Positions 35,691 to 44,130 of a DNA stretch of 64,000 nucleotides are shown piece after piece; within the stretch, counting starts at the first letter, position 1; each line of letters starts with the position of its first letter. A program made the translations under genes and the position numbers. The notes below the pieces were generated by a model. The model was given only the letters and a program-made list of their open reading frames with translations. It was not told where the DNA came from and did not search any database. Source of the DNA: Pseudomonas sp. Irchel s3f7 (GTDB taxonomy: Bacteria > Pseudomonadota > Gammaproteobacteria > Pseudomonadales > Pseudomonadaceae); the NCBI RefSeq assembly GCF_900187615.1, contig NZ_FYDO01000027.1, forward strand, positions 1 through 64,000. Reading direction: 5' to 3'.

Positions 35691-36566
35691 TTATTCGGCG
35701 TTGACGGTTGAGGTGTAAGCGGCAATGAAGTCGCGGCAGGCATTGCCCGGTCGATAGTGCTGCTGGTCGATGCTCTGCACCGGGGTGATTTCGGCGGCGG
35801 TGCCGGTGAGAAAACACTCGTCGAAGTCGCCCAGTTCCGTAGGCAACATCGTGCGTTCAATCACTTGATAGTCCAGCGCCCTGGCGAGTTCGATCACGGT
35901 CTGGCGGGTGATGCCGTTGAGAAAACAGTCCGGCACCGGCGTGTGCAACGTCCGGCCTTTGACGAAGAACACATTGGCGCTGGTGGCTTCGGCGACATGA
36001 CCACGCCAGTCGAGCATCAAGGCGTCGTGGTAGCCGTTGTTCTCGGCGTCGTGCTTGCTCAGCGTGGCGATCTGATAATGCCCGGATGCCTTGGCTTCGA
36101 AGGGGCTGCTGCTCGGTGGCGGACGGCGCCACGTCGCGGTTTTCAAGCGAATGCCGGCCATGCGTGCCGCCGGGTCGAAATAGCTCGGCCATTGCCAGCA
36201 GGCGATCGCCACATGCACGCGATTGAAACGCGCCGAGGTGGAAATCATCTCACTGCCGCGCCAGGCCACCGGCCTCAGATAGCCATCGACGACGTTGTTG
36301 CGATGCAGCAATTGGCGACTGGCCGCTTCGAGCTCGGCGGGTTCAAACGGGATCGTAAAGTCCATCAGCTGCGCCGAGCGATATAGCCGTCCGGTGTGCT
36401 CGCGCAACCTGAAAATCCTGCCGTTGTACACGCGCTCACCTTCGTACACCGTGCTCGCGTAATGCAGGCCATGGCTCAGCACATGCAACTGCGCCCGTGA
36501 CCATTCGACGAACTCGCCGTCGAGCCAGATCACGCCTTCGCGCTGATCAAACGGAATGCCGCTCAT
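35691..36566 (-). CDS. Class IV aminotransferase (branched-chain type, IlvE-like)
   Basis: A 291-residue fold-type IV PLP enzyme. It shows the N-terminal VIWLDGEFVEWSRAQLHVLSHGLHYASTVYEG, the PLP lysine region FEAKASGHYQIATLSKHDA, and HVAEATSANVFFVKG, all standard for BCAT. Length fits IlvE (~300). Placement in the middle of a six-gene operon (22 nt after KamA, 18 nt before the dioxygenase) argues for a dedicated transamination step rather than general valine/leucine metabolism. The motif TGTAAEITPV near the C-terminus is the usual cofactor-phosphate site. Confidence 0.9.
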   Translation of the reverse strand: MSGIPFDQREGVIWLDGEFVEWSRAQLHVLSHGLHYASTVYEGERVYNGRIFRLREHTGRLYRSAQLMDFTIPFEPAELEAASRQLLHRNNVVDGYLRPVAWRGSEMISTSARFNRVHVAIACWQWPSYFDPAARMAGIRLKTATWRRPPPSSSPFEAKASGHYQIATLSKHDAENNGYHDALMLDWRGHVAEATSANVFFVKGRTLHTPVPDCFLNGITRQTVIELARALDYQVIERTMLPTELGDFDECFLTGTAAEITPVQSIDQQHYRPGNACRDFIAAYTSTVNAE

Positions 36567-36588
36567 ATCCTTATTCCTCTGAATCGTC

Positions 36589-37929
36589 CTACGCCGTTTG
36601 CAGCAGGACCGGTATCAATTCGGGCGCCGTTGCGAACTCGTTCTGAAAGAAAAACGAGCGCTCGCCAAACGCCGGTCGCAAGTCATCGAACCAGGTGACG
36701 TGCGGATCGAAACGCGCATAGAACGTGCGCAACACCCAGTGCGGATTGCGTGCCTGCAAGAACTGCAAGACGAAGACTTTTTCCCCGACAACGGTCTCGA
36801 TGCCGTTGATCAACACCTTGCCGTAGAAGGTGCTCATGGACGGCCCGCGCACCGTGCGCGCCAGCCCGGACACCGTGCGATAGGCCGCCTGAAAGATCTC
36901 GAACGCCCGGGCCAGCGGCATCGCGAAGTAGTGGCTGGGGCCGGTGTCCCGCTCGACAAACATGTAATAAGGCACCGCGCCGAGCCGCACGCCTTCGGTC
37001 CACAGCGCCGCCCAATCGGCCGGGTTTTCGTTGATGTGGCGGATCACCGGCGCCTGCATGCGCACGGTCGCGCCCGTGGCGCGAATGCACTCGATAGCTT
37101 GCCGGGCGATGTCTTGGCGGATCTCCACCGGGTGGTTGTAGTGGCCCATGATCGACAGGTTTTTCCCCGCCGCGATAATCCGCCGAAACAGTGCCAGCAA
37201 CTCCGGTGCGTCCTTGTCGCTGACAAACCGCTGCGGCCAGTACGCCACGGATTTGGTGCCGATACGGATGCTCTTGAGGTGTGGCAATGCCAGCAGCGGC
37301 TCGATGTACCCGGCCAGCGAACGGGTGTTCATGATCATCGGATCGCCGCCGGTGATCAGCACGTCCGTGACTTCGGGGTGTACCCGCAGGTAGCTCACCA
37401 GCTCCAGGGATTCACGGGCGTTGAACTTCAGTTCTTCCTCGCCAATGAACTGCGCCCAGCGGAAACAGAACGTGCAGTACGCGTGACAGGTCTGGCCGGC
37501 ACCGGGGAAAAACAGCACGGTCTCGCGGTATTTGTGCTGGATGCCCGGTAGGGCTTTTCCGTCGAGCACGACGCTGTTGTGGGTCAACTGCCCCGCCGGA
37601 TGCGGATTCATGCGCAGCCAGATCACCTCGATCCGACGCTTGATTGCGGCGTGGTCATCCTGCTCGATCAAGTGCTTGAGCGATGCGTATTCGTCCGGCA
37701 ACAACATGTCCTTGTGGGGAAAGGTCATGCGAAAAATCGGATCATCCGGGATGTTGTTCCAGTCGATCAGCGTGCCCAATACGTAGTCGTTGGTGCGAAA
37801 CGGCATGACGCGGGCCACGACGGTCATGGCTTCCTGCAAGGCCGGCGTCAGTCGGTGCCAATACGGCGTGTCGCGAATGGTGCGTGCGTTGTAGGGCTTG
37901 TAGCGTTCGTGCTCTGACAGTCCTTGCAT
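36589..37929 (-). CDS. KamA-family radical SAM aminomutase
   Basis: A 446-residue radical SAM enzyme of the lysine 2,3-aminomutase family. The [4Fe-4S] triad is Cys148-X3-Cys152-X2-Cys155 in GQTCHAYCTFCFRW, followed by VLITGGDPMIMNT (the GGDP/SAM motif) and APVIRHINENP. The frame runs open upstream, but ATG 37929 is chosen because the rest overlaps the GST gene. Compared with known lysine 2,3-aminomutases, the regions YVCD and VVDAPGGGGK, which supply lysine-binding Asp residues and the PLP Lys, read FVERDT and VRGPSMSTFYGK here. Lysine is therefore doubtful as substrate. It probably makes a beta-amino acid for the cluster. Confidence 0.87.
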   Translation of the reverse strand: MQGLSEHERYKPYNARTIRDTPYWHRLTPALQEAMTVVARVMPFRTNDYVLGTLIDWNNIPDDPIFRMTFPHKDMLLPDEYASLKHLIEQDDHAAIKRRIEVIWLRMNPHPAGQLTHNSVVLDGKALPGIQHKYRETVLFFPGAGQTCHAYCTFCFRWAQFIGEEELKFNARESLELVSYLRVHPEVTDVLITGGDPMIMNTRSLAGYIEPLLALPHLKSIRIGTKSVAYWPQRFVSDKDAPELLALFRRIIAAGKNLSIMGHYNHPVEIRQDIARQAIECIRATGATVRMQAPVIRHINENPADWAALWTEGVRLGAVPYYMFVERDTGPSHYFAMPLARAFEIFQAAYRTVSGLARTVRGPSMSTFYGKVLINGIETVVGEKVFVLQFLQARNPHWVLRTFYARFDPHVTWFDDLRPAFGERSFFFQNEFATAPELIPVLLQTA

Positions 37930-37951
37930 GACAGCGCTCCTGATGATCGTT

Positions 37952-38596
37952 TTACGCGATGGCCGGCGCTTTGCGCGCGATGTCCATCCATGCCCGAACG
38001 CTGTCGCGATCCCACTGGCGATGCACATACGCCGCGAGTCGCGAGGGCACTGGATCGCCATTGGCGACCAGTCGGTTGAGCATGATTGCCAGGTCGGTGT
38101 CGGCGATGCTCCAGTCACCGAACAAGTGCTCGGCACCCTCCTCCAGCAAACGGTCGGCGACGAAGAACAAGCGCTCGACGGCGGTCTGGGCGTCGTCAGA
38201 CAGCGGCGTGTCTTTTTTGCCGAAGTACACCAGGTCAAATGGCCGCTCTTTGCGAACGACCAGCAAATCACTGCGCAGCCACGCCTGAAGCTGGCGGGCG
38301 CGAGCGCGCTGTCGGGGGTCTTGCGGGTAGAGTTTTTTGGGGCCTGGGGAGAGTTCGTCCAGGTATTCGGCAATGGCCGAGGATTCTGACAGTGCGAACG
38401 CCTCATGAACTAACGTCGGAATTTTGCAGGTCAACGAAAGATCACGGTAATTCGCTTGATAATGTTCACGCGTCTTCAAGTCAAGCGTTACAAGTTCAAA
38501 TGAACGTTGTTTCTCCTTGAGCGCCACAAACGCTGACATTGCAAAAGCGCTGACAAAATCCGCACCAAGATACAGTTTAAACTTTGCACTTTCCAT
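37952..38596 (-). CDS. Glutathione S-transferase, YfcF-like
   Basis: A 214-residue GST with an N-terminal thioredoxin-fold domain (FKLYLGADFVSAFAMSAFVAL, cis-Pro in CKIPTLVHEAFALSESSAIAEYL) and the all-helical C-terminal domain. The closest type by eye is E. coli YfcF. It is the first gene of the six-gene minus-strand operon, 22 nt before kamA-like. GSTs in biosynthetic operons can catalyse isomerisation, C-S bond formation or detoxification; which applies here cannot be told. Its promoter should lie in 38597-38755, where a clear inverted repeat is present. Confidence 0.9.
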   Translation of the reverse strand: MESAKFKLYLGADFVSAFAMSAFVALKEKQRSFELVTLDLKTREHYQANYRDLSLTCKIPTLVHEAFALSESSAIAEYLDELSPGPKKLYPQDPRQRARARQLQAWLRSDLLVVRKERPFDLVYFGKKDTPLSDDAQTAVERLFFVADRLLEEGAEHLFGDWSIADTDLAIMLNRLVANGDPVPSRLAAYVHRQWDRDSVRAWMDIARKAPAIA

Positions 38597-38671
38597 TTAA
38601 GGCTCCCTTGCACTAACCGCATTAATCCGTTGCATGTGAAGCGATCGTAGTAAGTCGATCAGGCGCTGAAC

Positions 38672-38707
38672 AGATACAGAAAATGTCTGTTTCTATCGAT
38701 ACAGACA
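38672..38707. promoter_or_regulatory. Inverted/direct repeat upstream of the GST-KamA-AurF operon
   Basis: TGTCTGT (38684-38690) and ACAGACA (38701-38707) form a perfect 7+7 inverted repeat spaced by 10 bp. GATACAGA also occurs twice as a direct repeat (38673-38680 and 38698-38705). It lies 76-111 bp upstream of the first gene of the operon, a plausible operator for one of the two MocR regulators. Confidence 0.5.
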
Positions 38708-38755
38708 CTGAAAAGCGTCAATCACCAGACGGCTTTTTGTGAACACGACAGAAAC

Positions 38756-38786
38756 GAAAAAGGGAGTCAGCGAACGCGGACTCCCT
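38756..38786 (-). terminator. Intrinsic terminator after cupin gene
   Basis: AGGGAGTC (38761-38768) and GACTCCCT (38779-38786) form a perfect 8-bp stem with a 10-nt loop. On the minus strand a TTTTT run follows. It separates the MFS/ATP-grasp/RidA/cupin operon from the GST-headed operon. Confidence 0.85.
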
Positions 38787-38806
38787 GGTGTGCAGCAGAG
38801 GGGGAA

Positions 38807-39292
38807 TTACAGCTGGCGGGGGATCAAACCCACATTGTCGGCATGATTGGAAAGCAGTGCCATCTGCGGCATGTTGCTGATGTTAAGCATGGCCAGCGGC
38901 TCGGTGGCGCTGGTATTGGCGAAGCCGTGCCGGGTCCAGGCCGGCACCAGCAACACGTCGCCAGGGCTGATGTTCACGGCATCGGCATCGCCCAAGGTCA
39001 ACGCGCCGCTGCCGGACTGAATGATGAACAGGTGCCACCAGGCATGCGCATGCCCATCGAGCGTTGAACCGGGTATCAGCCATTGCATGGACACCGCCAT
39101 TCCGGGGGTCAACTGGCAACCCTCGAGGCTTTTCTCATGGGCCAGGGCAACAATATCAACGTCGCTGGTTTCGAGAGTTGCGCGCATATCGGCCAGTTCA
39201 GCCCCCGTCCACACGCGGGGTTTGATCGGCTGTTGTTCTAAACTTTGACGAAAGTCCTTATATGAAAAAAACGCACCTTTAACGTTATTCAT
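38807..39292 (-). CDS. Cupin-domain protein
   Basis: A ~161-residue single-domain cupin. The metal-site motifs GHAHAWWHLFIIQSGSGAL (motif 1 with three His candidates) and PAWTRHGFANTS (motif 2 His) are present. Small cupins of this size act as dioxygenases, isomerases or sensing proteins. ATG 39292 follows a GGAAACGG stretch; an in-frame ATG five codons upstream is possible. It is the last gene of the second biosynthetic operon, 82 nt after RidA. A cupin also accompanies AurF-type enzymes in fragin-like clusters, but sequence relatedness was not tested. Confidence 0.82.
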   Translation of the reverse strand: MNNVKGAFFSYKDFRQSLEQQPIKPRVWTGAELADMRATLETSDVDIVALAHEKSLEGCQLTPGMAVSMQWLIPGSTLDGHAHAWWHLFIIQSGSGALTLGDADAVNISPGDVLLVPAWTRHGFANTSATEPLAMLNISNMPQMALLSNHADNVGLIPRQL

Positions 39293-39374
39293 TTCCGTTT
39301 CCAACATCGTCTGCGCTAATGAGTCTCTTGACCTTAGGCGAACCCTTCAGCACTGTAAAGCGAGCAACTAACAC

Positions 39375-39869
39375 TCATAACACCGACGGCCGCAACGCCA
39401 CGATCATATCAACTTCAATCGCTGCATTTTTTGGCAGCTGATAAACACCCACCGTGGTCCGTGTATGTTTCCCGGCGTCGCCCAATACGTGACTGAAAAC
39501 ATCCGACGCACCGTTGGCGACTTCACTGAGGTCGACAAAATCTTCCGTGGAGCGCACATACACCGTGACCCGAATCAGCGACTTGATCTTGTCCAGCGAA
39601 CCAATGGCATCGACGATCAGCGCCAACCCTCGCATCGCGCTGATGCTGGCGGCCGCTTGCGCATCCGCCATGGTGAGGTCTCGTCCCACCCGGCCCGGAT
39701 AGTGGATTTTGCCGTTCATGCGCGGCACCAGACCGCTGATATACAGTTCATCGTGGTGGCGAATCAGCGGCGCGTAATGCCCACCCGCGGTGTTCTCACC
39801 GTAAATGTCATAGCCGAATTCCTTTGCCAGCGCGATGAAGCGTTCATCACAGGTCATGTGTTCAATCAT
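39375..39869 (-). CDS. RidA/YjgF-family protein
   Basis: A 164-residue RidA-superfamily protein, longer than the ~130-residue housekeeping RidA. Visible are LYISGLVPRMNGKIHYPGRVGRDLTMADAQAAASISAMRG, the KSLIRVTVYVRSTEDF region, and a C-terminal LPKNAAIEVDMIVAL. The RidA Arg105 equivalent is not obvious: the stretch ahead of VGVYQLPKNAAIEVD carries HTRTTV. RidA proteins hydrolyse reactive imines or enamines from PLP enzymes; special members act as biosynthetic deaminases or chorismatase-like enzymes. It lies 50 nt after the ATP-grasp gene. Confidence 0.85.
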   Translation of the reverse strand: MIEHMTCDERFIALAKEFGYDIYGENTAGGHYAPLIRHHDELYISGLVPRMNGKIHYPGRVGRDLTMADAQAAASISAMRGLALIVDAIGSLDKIKSLIRVTVYVRSTEDFVDLSEVANGASDVFSHVLGDAGKHTRTTVGVYQLPKNAAIEVDMIVALRPSVL

Positions 39870-39919
39870 TTACCCAACCCTCTTTTCAGTACTGCAAAAA
39901 AAATATCAATCCTGACGAC

Positions 39920-41200
39920 TCAACTCACAGCCCTGGCCGGCGATGCCAGGCTGGTGATACCCACCCTTGATTCGATCGCCTCGGCCAGGCGCAATAGGTC
40001 GTCGCTGAGCTGTTCGTAGTGTTCGTTGAACAACACGATGTGGCCGATGAACGAGAAGTTGTCTTTCACCTCGGCGGTGACCGAGTCACCGATTTGCTTG
40101 CTCAGCACCGCCTCCACCAGATCGATGTTCATCGACCGGGCCAGCGACTGGACATCCGGCACATCGCGCAAAAGCCCGACAGCCGTCGCCCGGAGCAGGC
40201 GAATGCCGCAATAGCCGCGAGGCACCGGATCATGGCTGACGACCTGACCTTCCACGGCCCAGCGAACCCAGCGCTGCCATGGGTCGAAATCGGCGAATGC
40301 GCGCTTGGCCAGGTCCCAGATGTGCATGCCGCCGGGGCGCATGTTGGTTTCCACCGCCGAGGTGCGATGGTTGGCCCTGTGGAAAATTTCGTTGTGCCAG
40401 GCACCGTTGTCCTGCGAAACCAACCCGGCCATGTGGCGGCCGGCGGCCATCAGACGAATCTGCACATCGGGCGTCAACGGCGCGGGGACCACTTGCTGGA
40501 TCTCGGCGCGATAGGCCCCTTCGGTGGTGGTTTTTTCGGTGATCCAGGTGCTTCCGGCGACAAAGTCCCAGCTGTATTCGCGAGCGTTCTGGATCAGCTC
40601 TTCGAGCACGATTCCGCCCTCGCGATAAGGCTTGAGCGCTTGCCAGGCGTCGTCGCATTCGGACGGGTGACGGATGACGCGGCAGCCGCGGCTGGCACCT
40701 TCGCAGGCGGGCTTGATGAACGCCTTGCCGCCCAGTTCGACGACGCGTTGGCGCAGTTCGGCAAGGCTCTCGACCCGAATGGACAACACCGGGCGGTAGT
40801 CCTCGGGCGAGGTAGTGGCCGCGGCTTCGAGCCTGCGGAAGATCTGTTTATCCAAACCTGCCCGCGCCTCGGCCGGGGTGATACCAGGCAAGCCGAAATG
40901 ACTGGCCAGAGCCGCCCCCAGCAACACGCCGCGATCCGAGAACGGCAACACGCCGATCAATTTCCAGCGGTCGGCATTCAGGCAACCGACCACCCATTCA
41001 AGGGACGCCGCCACGTCGCTCTCCGCCAGCGATGTGCTGCAGACATGATCGGCCACTTGATCATCATGAGGTTGAATGTGCTCGACCAGCAGGATCAGCC
41101 TCGCGTCGTACATCGATTTGCAGAGATCGCGCAGCTTCTGGATATCGTGGACCCGACTGCCGTTGTACCCCACCACCACTACGCATGAAGTCGTATTCAT
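39920..41200 (-). CDS. ATP-grasp carboxylate-amine ligase
   Basis: A 426-residue ATP-grasp protein. An N-terminal Rossmann-like domain (SCVVVVGYNGSRVHDIQKLRDL, GVLPFSDRGVLLGAALASHFGLPG) is followed by GGKAFIKPACEGASRGCRVI (ATP-binding strand with conserved Lys), EELIQNAREYSWDFVAGS, and the metal-site strand TSAVETNMRPGGMHIWDL. This is the layout of amino-acid ligases such as BacD and of carboxylate-activating ligases. ATG 41200 has GGGGG upstream. It follows the MFS gene by 42 nt. It probably joins an amino acid made by the neighbouring operon to another amine; there is no NRPS nearby. Confidence 0.87.
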   Translation of the reverse strand: MNTTSCVVVVGYNGSRVHDIQKLRDLCKSMYDARLILLVEHIQPHDDQVADHVCSTSLAESDVAASLEWVVGCLNADRWKLIGVLPFSDRGVLLGAALASHFGLPGITPAEARAGLDKQIFRRLEAAATTSPEDYRPVLSIRVESLAELRQRVVELGGKAFIKPACEGASRGCRVIRHPSECDDAWQALKPYREGGIVLEELIQNAREYSWDFVAGSTWITEKTTTEGAYRAEIQQVVPAPLTPDVQIRLMAAGRHMAGLVSQDNGAWHNEIFHRANHRTSAVETNMRPGGMHIWDLAKRAFADFDPWQRWVRWAVEGQVVSHDPVPRGYCGIRLLRATAVGLLRDVPDVQSLARSMNIDLVEAVLSKQIGDSVTAEVKDNFSFIGHIVLFNEHYEQLSDDLLRLAEAIESRVGITSLASPARAVS

Positions 41201-41242
41201 AATGCCCCCGACTTGCAAATTGAAAACCGACGCGGTGATGAC

Positions 41243-42343
41243 TCAGTCATGCAGCGACGCAATGGACTTGCGATTGAGCCAGTACCAGACCAGGATCCCG
41301 CCAGCGCCGATAGCGGCCAGCACCAGAGCGTTGTAGGGCGGCGGCATGACCCGCATGATCAGCACCGTCAGCCCGGCACCAACGCCCAGGGACACCTCTT
41401 TGACGAACATGTTGTTTTGTTTGACCGAGAAGTAGTCGAGGTGGCTGAACGCGCATTCGGCGATGGACAGCAGCGCCACCCAGATCAACGCGCCGACCAG
41501 GGTTTCGACATGGAACGCGGCAGGGACAGACAGCACGGCAAATCCGCCGGCGATGATCCCGATCACCGCCAAGACCTTGAAGCGCCCGGTGCGCTCGATC
41601 AGCTTCATGACCGGCACTTGCGCGAAGACCACGACGGCACTGTTGAGGATCAGCATCAGGCCATACCAGGCCGGCAATTCGCCGGTCTCCAGCAGGATCG
41701 CCTGCGGCAGGATCGAGAACACACCGAACAGCTTGATGCCCATGATGATGCCGGCAATGATCCACGGCAGTTTGTTGCGCCAGCCGCTGCCTTCCTGGCT
41801 GGCCGGACGGGCCACTGCGGCTTCAGTGGTGAACGTTGCCCCCATCGCGATGGGCAGGCACAGCAGGACGAAACTGGCGGCGCCGAGGAAAAACATCGTT
41901 GGGGTCAGTAGCGGCGACAGCAAAATGAGCCCTGCCAACAGGCTGCCCATGTTCATGGCGACACGGTTGTAGGCCGCACCTTCCTTGGTTTGCGCCGCTT
42001 CGCTCTTGATCAGGTAACCGGCAATCGCAATGCCGTAGGCAAACAACGCCGCGGCAAACATGATGACGCCCTGATTGTGAGTCACCGCCAGCAGCACCAG
42101 CCCGAGGGCAGCGCACAGCAGCGTGACGCTCAAGGAACGGCGACCGAGGACCAGCAAGGTCAACGGCAACAGCAATAACAAGGCCCGATAACCCAGGGCC
42201 AGAATGCTGTTGGTGGCGGTATCGAGCCAGACGTTGGCCTTGCCCAGCACCGCAAACAGCGCCACGGCCGTGATGATCCGAATGGTGAACAACCGCAGGT
42301 TGATCACCGGTTTCGCCACGACGGCGGCTGTTTCTACACTCAT
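41243..42343 (-). CDS. MFS-type transporter
   Basis: A 366-residue membrane protein with about 10-11 hydrophobic segments and a central cytosolic loop (FTTEAAVARPASQEGSGWRNK). It resembles MFS efflux proteins but is shorter than the usual 400. The frame is open upstream, but ATG 42343 is preceded by AAGAGGT and begins a good first TM. It heads the second minus-strand operon, directly divergent from the MocR gene at 42494, so the shared ~150-bp region should hold both promoters. Export of the cluster product is the natural guess. Confidence 0.83.
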   Translation of the reverse strand: MSVETAAVVAKPVINLRLFTIRIITAVALFAVLGKANVWLDTATNSILALGYRALLLLLPLTLLVLGRRSLSVTLLCAALGLVLLAVTHNQGVIMFAAALFAYGIAIAGYLIKSEAAQTKEGAAYNRVAMNMGSLLAGLILLSPLLTPTMFFLGAASFVLLCLPIAMGATFTTEAAVARPASQEGSGWRNKLPWIIAGIIMGIKLFGVFSILPQAILLETGELPAWYGLMLILNSAVVVFAQVPVMKLIERTGRFKVLAVIGIIAGGFAVLSVPAAFHVETLVGALIWVALLSIAECAFSHLDYFSVKQNNMFVKEVSLGVGAGLTVLIMRVMPPPYNALVLAAIGAGGILVWYWLNRKSIASLHD

Positions 42344-42493
42344 CCAACACCTCTTGAACCGGGTGACTGTGCAACCCGGCAACGGTCGACAATCCGCAAA
42401 CTCTCCAAAGTGATAGTAGAAAGAGATGCCTGTCTTGGTCAGAGCAAGTTCGTATAGAATCCAACGAACTTTACTGCCGGAGAGACCAGTAAA

Positions 42494-43912
42494 ATGCAGG
42501 TTCAGCGCGCAGTGATCGCCGCGATCGAGTTCCAGCCGGGTGTGCCGCTGGTGCAGCAGATCGTTGATCAATTGGCCGTGGCGATCAGCCAGGGCGGCCT
42601 GCCCCACGGCTCCAGGCTGCCGCCGATTCGCGAGCTCTCCGACTTGATGAACGTGGGTAAATCCACGGTGGTTGACGCTCTGGATCGCTTGCGCGCCAAG
42701 GGCCTGGTGGTGTCACGCCAGGGCTCGGGGCACTACGTGCATCGCTCCATCACCACGGTCCAGACCGATACCAGCCCGGACCTGCTCCCGCAAGACACCC
42801 CCAGCGTGGTCCGTCGCGCCGTACTTCAGGACAACGGCGCGCTGCGTCCGGGTGCCGGTTTCCTGCCTTCTTCGTGGCTGCCTGCCGAAGAGTTGCTCAA
42901 AGCCGTGCGCGGCACCCTTCGCGCGACGGCCCTGCGCATGGGTGAATACGGTAACGCCAGCGGTTACCTGCCACTGCGCCAGGCCTTGCAGGTCAAGATG
43001 TCGACCTTGGGCATCGAAGTGCCGGTCGAGCAGATCATCACCACCGCCAACACCGTACAAGCCATCGACATGCAGATGCGCCTGCTGGTCAAACCCGGCG
43101 ACACGGTGCTGCTCGACGACCCGTGTTATTTCACGATGCACACCAATCTGGCCTGGCACGGCGCCAAGGTCATCAGCATCCGCCGCGATTGCGACGGCAT
43201 GGACCTGGAAGCGTTCGAGCAACTGCTGATCACCCATCGCCCCGTGCTCTACATGACCAACAATGCCCTGCACAACCCGACCGGGCATTCGTTCACTGCG
43301 ACGCAGGTTTACCGCTTGCTGGAGTTGAGCCATCGCTACAATTTTCACATCCTCGAAGACGATTTGTACTGCGACATGCAGCAACGCCGAACGCCGCGCC
43401 TGGCCGCGAGCGGGTTGGACAACGTGTCTTATGTCTCAGGGTTCTCCAAGACCCTGACGGCCAACAGCCGCGTCAGCTTCGCGGTGGTTTCACCATTACT
43501 GGCGGCGCGGATGGTGACCCTGAAAATGGCCTGCGGTGGCATGACCTCGGAAATGGCCGAGCAGATTATCTGCACCATGCTCAGCGACGGCAGCTATGCC
43601 AAACACATGCGTCGCACGGTGGATCGGCTCTATGAGTCGAACAGCCGCGTGGCGGCGTGGCTGGGCGAAGCCGGGTGTTCGGCGTCGTCGCTGCCCGGCG
43701 AAGGTTTGTACATCTGGACGCGATTGCCGGATGGATTCCAGGCCGAGTCCCTGGCCAGAAAGGGCCTGGAAATAGACCTGGTTTTGGCACCGGGAACCTT
43801 GCTCAGCAAAGCGGCGGATGCCAATCAGTTTCTGCGGTTCAACGTGGCGCACAGCGATCACGTGCAGGTGCGGGAGCGGTTTTTCCGATTGCTGGACAAG
43901 CCCCAAAAATAA
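42494..43912 (+). CDS. MocR-type regulator (GntR HTH + aminotransferase domain)
   Basis: A 472-residue MocR/PdxR-class regulator. It has a GntR HTH at residues ~15-85 (VPLVQQIVDQLAVAISQGGLPHGSRLPPIRELSDLM) and an aminotransferase-like domain with NNALHNPTGHSF, EDDLYCDMQ and the PLP-lysine motif VSGFSKTLTANSRVSF. It is divergent from the MFS/ATP-grasp operon. Together with the MocR at 31.5 kb it brackets the putative pathway. Autoregulation and ligand control through PLP aldimine formation are known for the family (GabR, PdxR); the ligand here is not known. Confidence 0.92.
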   Translation: MQVQRAVIAAIEFQPGVPLVQQIVDQLAVAISQGGLPHGSRLPPIRELSDLMNVGKSTVVDALDRLRAKGLVVSRQGSGHYVHRSITTVQTDTSPDLLPQDTPSVVRRAVLQDNGALRPGAGFLPSSWLPAEELLKAVRGTLRATALRMGEYGNASGYLPLRQALQVKMSTLGIEVPVEQIITTANTVQAIDMQMRLLVKPGDTVLLDDPCYFTMHTNLAWHGAKVISIRRDCDGMDLEAFEQLLITHRPVLYMTNNALHNPTGHSFTATQVYRLLELSHRYNFHILEDDLYCDMQQRRTPRLAASGLDNVSYVSGFSKTLTANSRVSFAVVSPLLAARMVTLKMACGGMTSEMAEQIICTMLSDGSYAKHMRRTVDRLYESNSRVAAWLGEAGCSASSLPGEGLYIWTRLPDGFQAESLARKGLEIDLVLAPGTLLSKAADANQFLRFNVAHSDHVQVRERFFRLLDKPQK

Positions 43913-43931
43913 CCGACCACCGCCTATCCCC

Positions 43932-44025
43932 TGTAGGAGCGAGCCTGCTCGCGATAGGGCCGTCACATCCAGCATCAATGTCGCCTGACACACCGCCATC
44001 GCGAGCAGGCTCGCTCCTACAGGGG
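43932..44025. repeat. REP-type inverted pair
   Basis: CTGTAGGAGCGAGCCTGCTC (from 43931) and its near-perfect inverse GAGCAGGCTCGCTCCTACAG (to 44022) around a ~45-nt centre. It marks the downstream end of the MocR gene and of the biosynthetic region. Confidence 0.85.
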
Positions 44026-44130
44026 GTTTGCGCTGTCCAAACGACCGCTGACACCCCCGGCCACCAGATCGCTACGATTGCCGAGCTCACCCTCGCCGAC
44101 TAACTTCGACCCGTCGCTGCCAATTCAGCG

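Noticed and set aside
31541..43912. Assignment of the cluster to a fragin/valdiazen or mangotoxin system
   Set aside because: The AurF-type gene is shared, but no NRPS, polyketide cyclase or heme-oxygenase-like partner is present, and KamA and ATP-grasp genes are additional.
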